Below, one piece after another: positions 63,214-64,000 of a stretch of 64,000 nucleotides of DNA. This stretch comes from Neobacillus cucumis. GTDB taxonomy: Bacteria; Bacillota; Bacilli; Bacillales_B; DSM-18226. A program made the position numbers and the translations under genes. The stretch covers positions 1-64,000 of the forward strand of contig NZ_JAEHGC010000004.1 of assembly GCF_016107705.1 (NCBI RefSeq), in the 5' to 3' direction. The stretch's first letter is position 1, and each line of letters opens with the position of its first letter. The notes beneath the pieces were generated by a model. That model was not told where the DNA came from. It made no database searches and was given only the letters and a program-made list of their open reading frames with translations.

Positions 63214-63915
63214 TTATTTCGCACCATAATAATAGTAATATTCGCCCTTTTGTACCTCTTTGTGGTTTAACACAACGCCCAATAGCTTACTCTGGGCACT
63301 TCCTAGCAATTCCTTACTCTTTTTCGCCTGATCGATTTCAGTTTTTTCACTATATACCACAAGAATGGAACCATCGCATTGATTCGCTAAGATATGTGCA
63401 TCGGCAACCGCTAATAATGGTGGTGTATCGAAAATGATATAATCAAACATTTCTTTGGCTTCGATGATAAATTGCTCCATTGATTTCGAACTTAATAGTT
63501 CGGCAGGGTTCGGCGGAATCGGTCCGCTAGTTAAGATGAATAGATCATCTTCTAGTGTGTCGAGAACGGTCTTTTCAAGTGTTGATTGTTTTGTTAATAC
63601 AGTTGTAAACCCATGAATATTGTTTTGTCTAAATGTATGGTGAACCGTCGGTTTACGAAGGTCGGCATCAACAAGCAGTACTTTTTTACCAAGTTGCGAG
63701 AACGCAACAGCAAGGTTCGCAGCCGTGGTTGATTTACCTTCTGCTGGACCAGATGAAGTCACCATGATGGTTTTCATATCACCATCAACTGCTGAGTATT
63801 GAATATTGGTACGGATGGTCCGGTATTGTTCAGAGATTGGCGATTTCGGGTCAATCATCGTGATCAGCTTTCTGCTTGAGTCTTTACTAGTTGTTTTCTT
63901 TTTCTTAAGAGCCAA
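63214..63915 (-). CDS. capsular/exopolysaccharide tyrosine kinase (CpsD/EpsB type)
   Basis: A 233-residue BY-kinase that autophosphorylates on a C-terminal Tyr cluster and regulates polysaccharide assembly. Walker A is TSSGPAEGKSTTAANLAVAF, Walker A' VLLVDADLRKPTVHH, Walker B DYIIFDTPPLLAVADAH; the end is EYYYYYGAK. I choose a TTG start at 63915, eight bases after AAGGGG; a GTG at 63924 touches the SD. Start overlaps the end of the modulator gene. Confidence 0.94.
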   Translation of the reverse strand: MALKKKKTTSKDSSRKLITMIDPKSPISEQYRTIRTNIQYSAVDGDMKTIMVTSSGPAEGKSTTAANLAVAFSQLGKKVLLVDADLRKPTVHHTFRQNNIHGFTTVLTKQSTLEKTVLDTLEDDLFILTSGPIPPNPAELLSSKSMEQFIIEAKEMFDYIIFDTPPLLAVADAHILANQCDGSILVVYSEKTEIDQAKKSKELLGSAQSKLLGVVLNHKEVQKGEYYYYYGAK

Positions 63916-64000
63916 TCGTCTCACCCCTTACTGCATTTCTTTTTGCACGACGTGCTTGCGCATCTTCAAGTTTTTGGTCATCGATTGTCGCAATAACCCC
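63905..64000 (-). CDS. C-terminal end of the kinase modulator (CpsC/Wzz type), partial
   Basis: From the window edge the frame reads VIATIDDQKLEDAQARRAKR and ends at a TAA at 63905-63907, overlapping the kinase start by about ten bases. VIATIDD resembles the LGxI segment that follows the last membrane helix in CpsC/CapA modulators, whose cytosolic tail activates the kinase. Position directly before the kinase supports this; only 30 residues are visible. Confidence 0.7.
   Translation of the reverse strand, partial: GVIATIDDQKLEDAQARRAKRNAVRGETIGS

Noticed and set aside
1..64000. tRNA, rRNA or T-box leader
   Set aside because: No cloverleaf, rRNA-like or T-box (GGTGG-type) sequence was noticed while reading either strand. 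A covariance search was not possible.

Overview
The window looks like a chromosomal segment of a low-GC, endospore-forming Bacillaceae (Bacillus/Neobacillus-like). Supporting signs are a Bacillus-type bioWAFDBI biotin operon with a BirA operator, AGGAGG-type ribosome binding sites with frequent TTG/GTG starts, U-rich terminators, Spo0E-like and ComK-like genes, and an eps-type exopolysaccharide operon. I saw no rRNA, tRNA or CRISPR. All calls come from reading the sequence; no database search was run.

Layout. 0-4.5 kb is a worn region: an unrecognised 505-aa protein, a 5'-truncated VanY-type carboxypeptidase, a frameshifted tyrosine recombinase and a frameshifted Gly-rich gene. 4.5-11.2 kb is the minus-strand biotin operon bioW-bioA-bioF-bioD-bioB-bioI. 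11.4-16.8 kb has a frameshifted EamA transporter, a truncated FAD-synthetase-like gene, a luciferase-like monooxygenase, a second protein sharing a short motif with the 505-aa one, an azoreductase remnant and a Gly-rich repeat protein. 17.4-21.7 kb has a subtilisin-like protease and a redox cluster (SDR, MdaB-like quinone reductase, SnoaL-like protein) divergent from a HxlR regulator. 22-32.6 kb has a LysM/DUF5050 protein, lgt, DUF202, small membrane proteins, an SGNH-like protein and VanZ, with many pseudogenes and repeats between them.

32.7-47.2 kb contains two copies of a ~1.28-kb RAYT module (REP-associated tyrosine transposase, a small Arg-rich amphipathic ORF, a terminator and a GGGGTCTGACCCC palindrome). 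One copy abuts intact comM; the other carries a fragment of the comM 5' end. Between them lie a dtpT peptide transporter, a plus-strand cluster of two HTH regulators, a ComK-family protein, a DnaD-like replication protein, a DnaB-like helicase and an unknown protein (36.8-41.2 kb), a beta-helix protein and a broken HEPN gene with an intact partner.

47.2-64 kb is one minus-strand exopolysaccharide operon: CpsC-type modulator (partial), tyrosine kinase, PHP phosphatase, probable EAR/epsC antitermination RNA, CapD/EpsC-type dehydratase, GalU, initiating sugar transferase, glycosyltransferases, Wzy-like polymerase, Wzx-like flippase and a UDP-sugar dehydrogenase.

The most unusual feature is repeat load. 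There are about 14 copies of one REP-like palindrome, nearly all in the same orientation; a second hairpin family (GGGACGGTTC...GAACCGTCCC); elements centred on AATCAAACGTTTGATT; two arrays with an exact 21-bp period; and repeated pairs of intergenic elements. Several pseudogenes end at or next to these palindromes.
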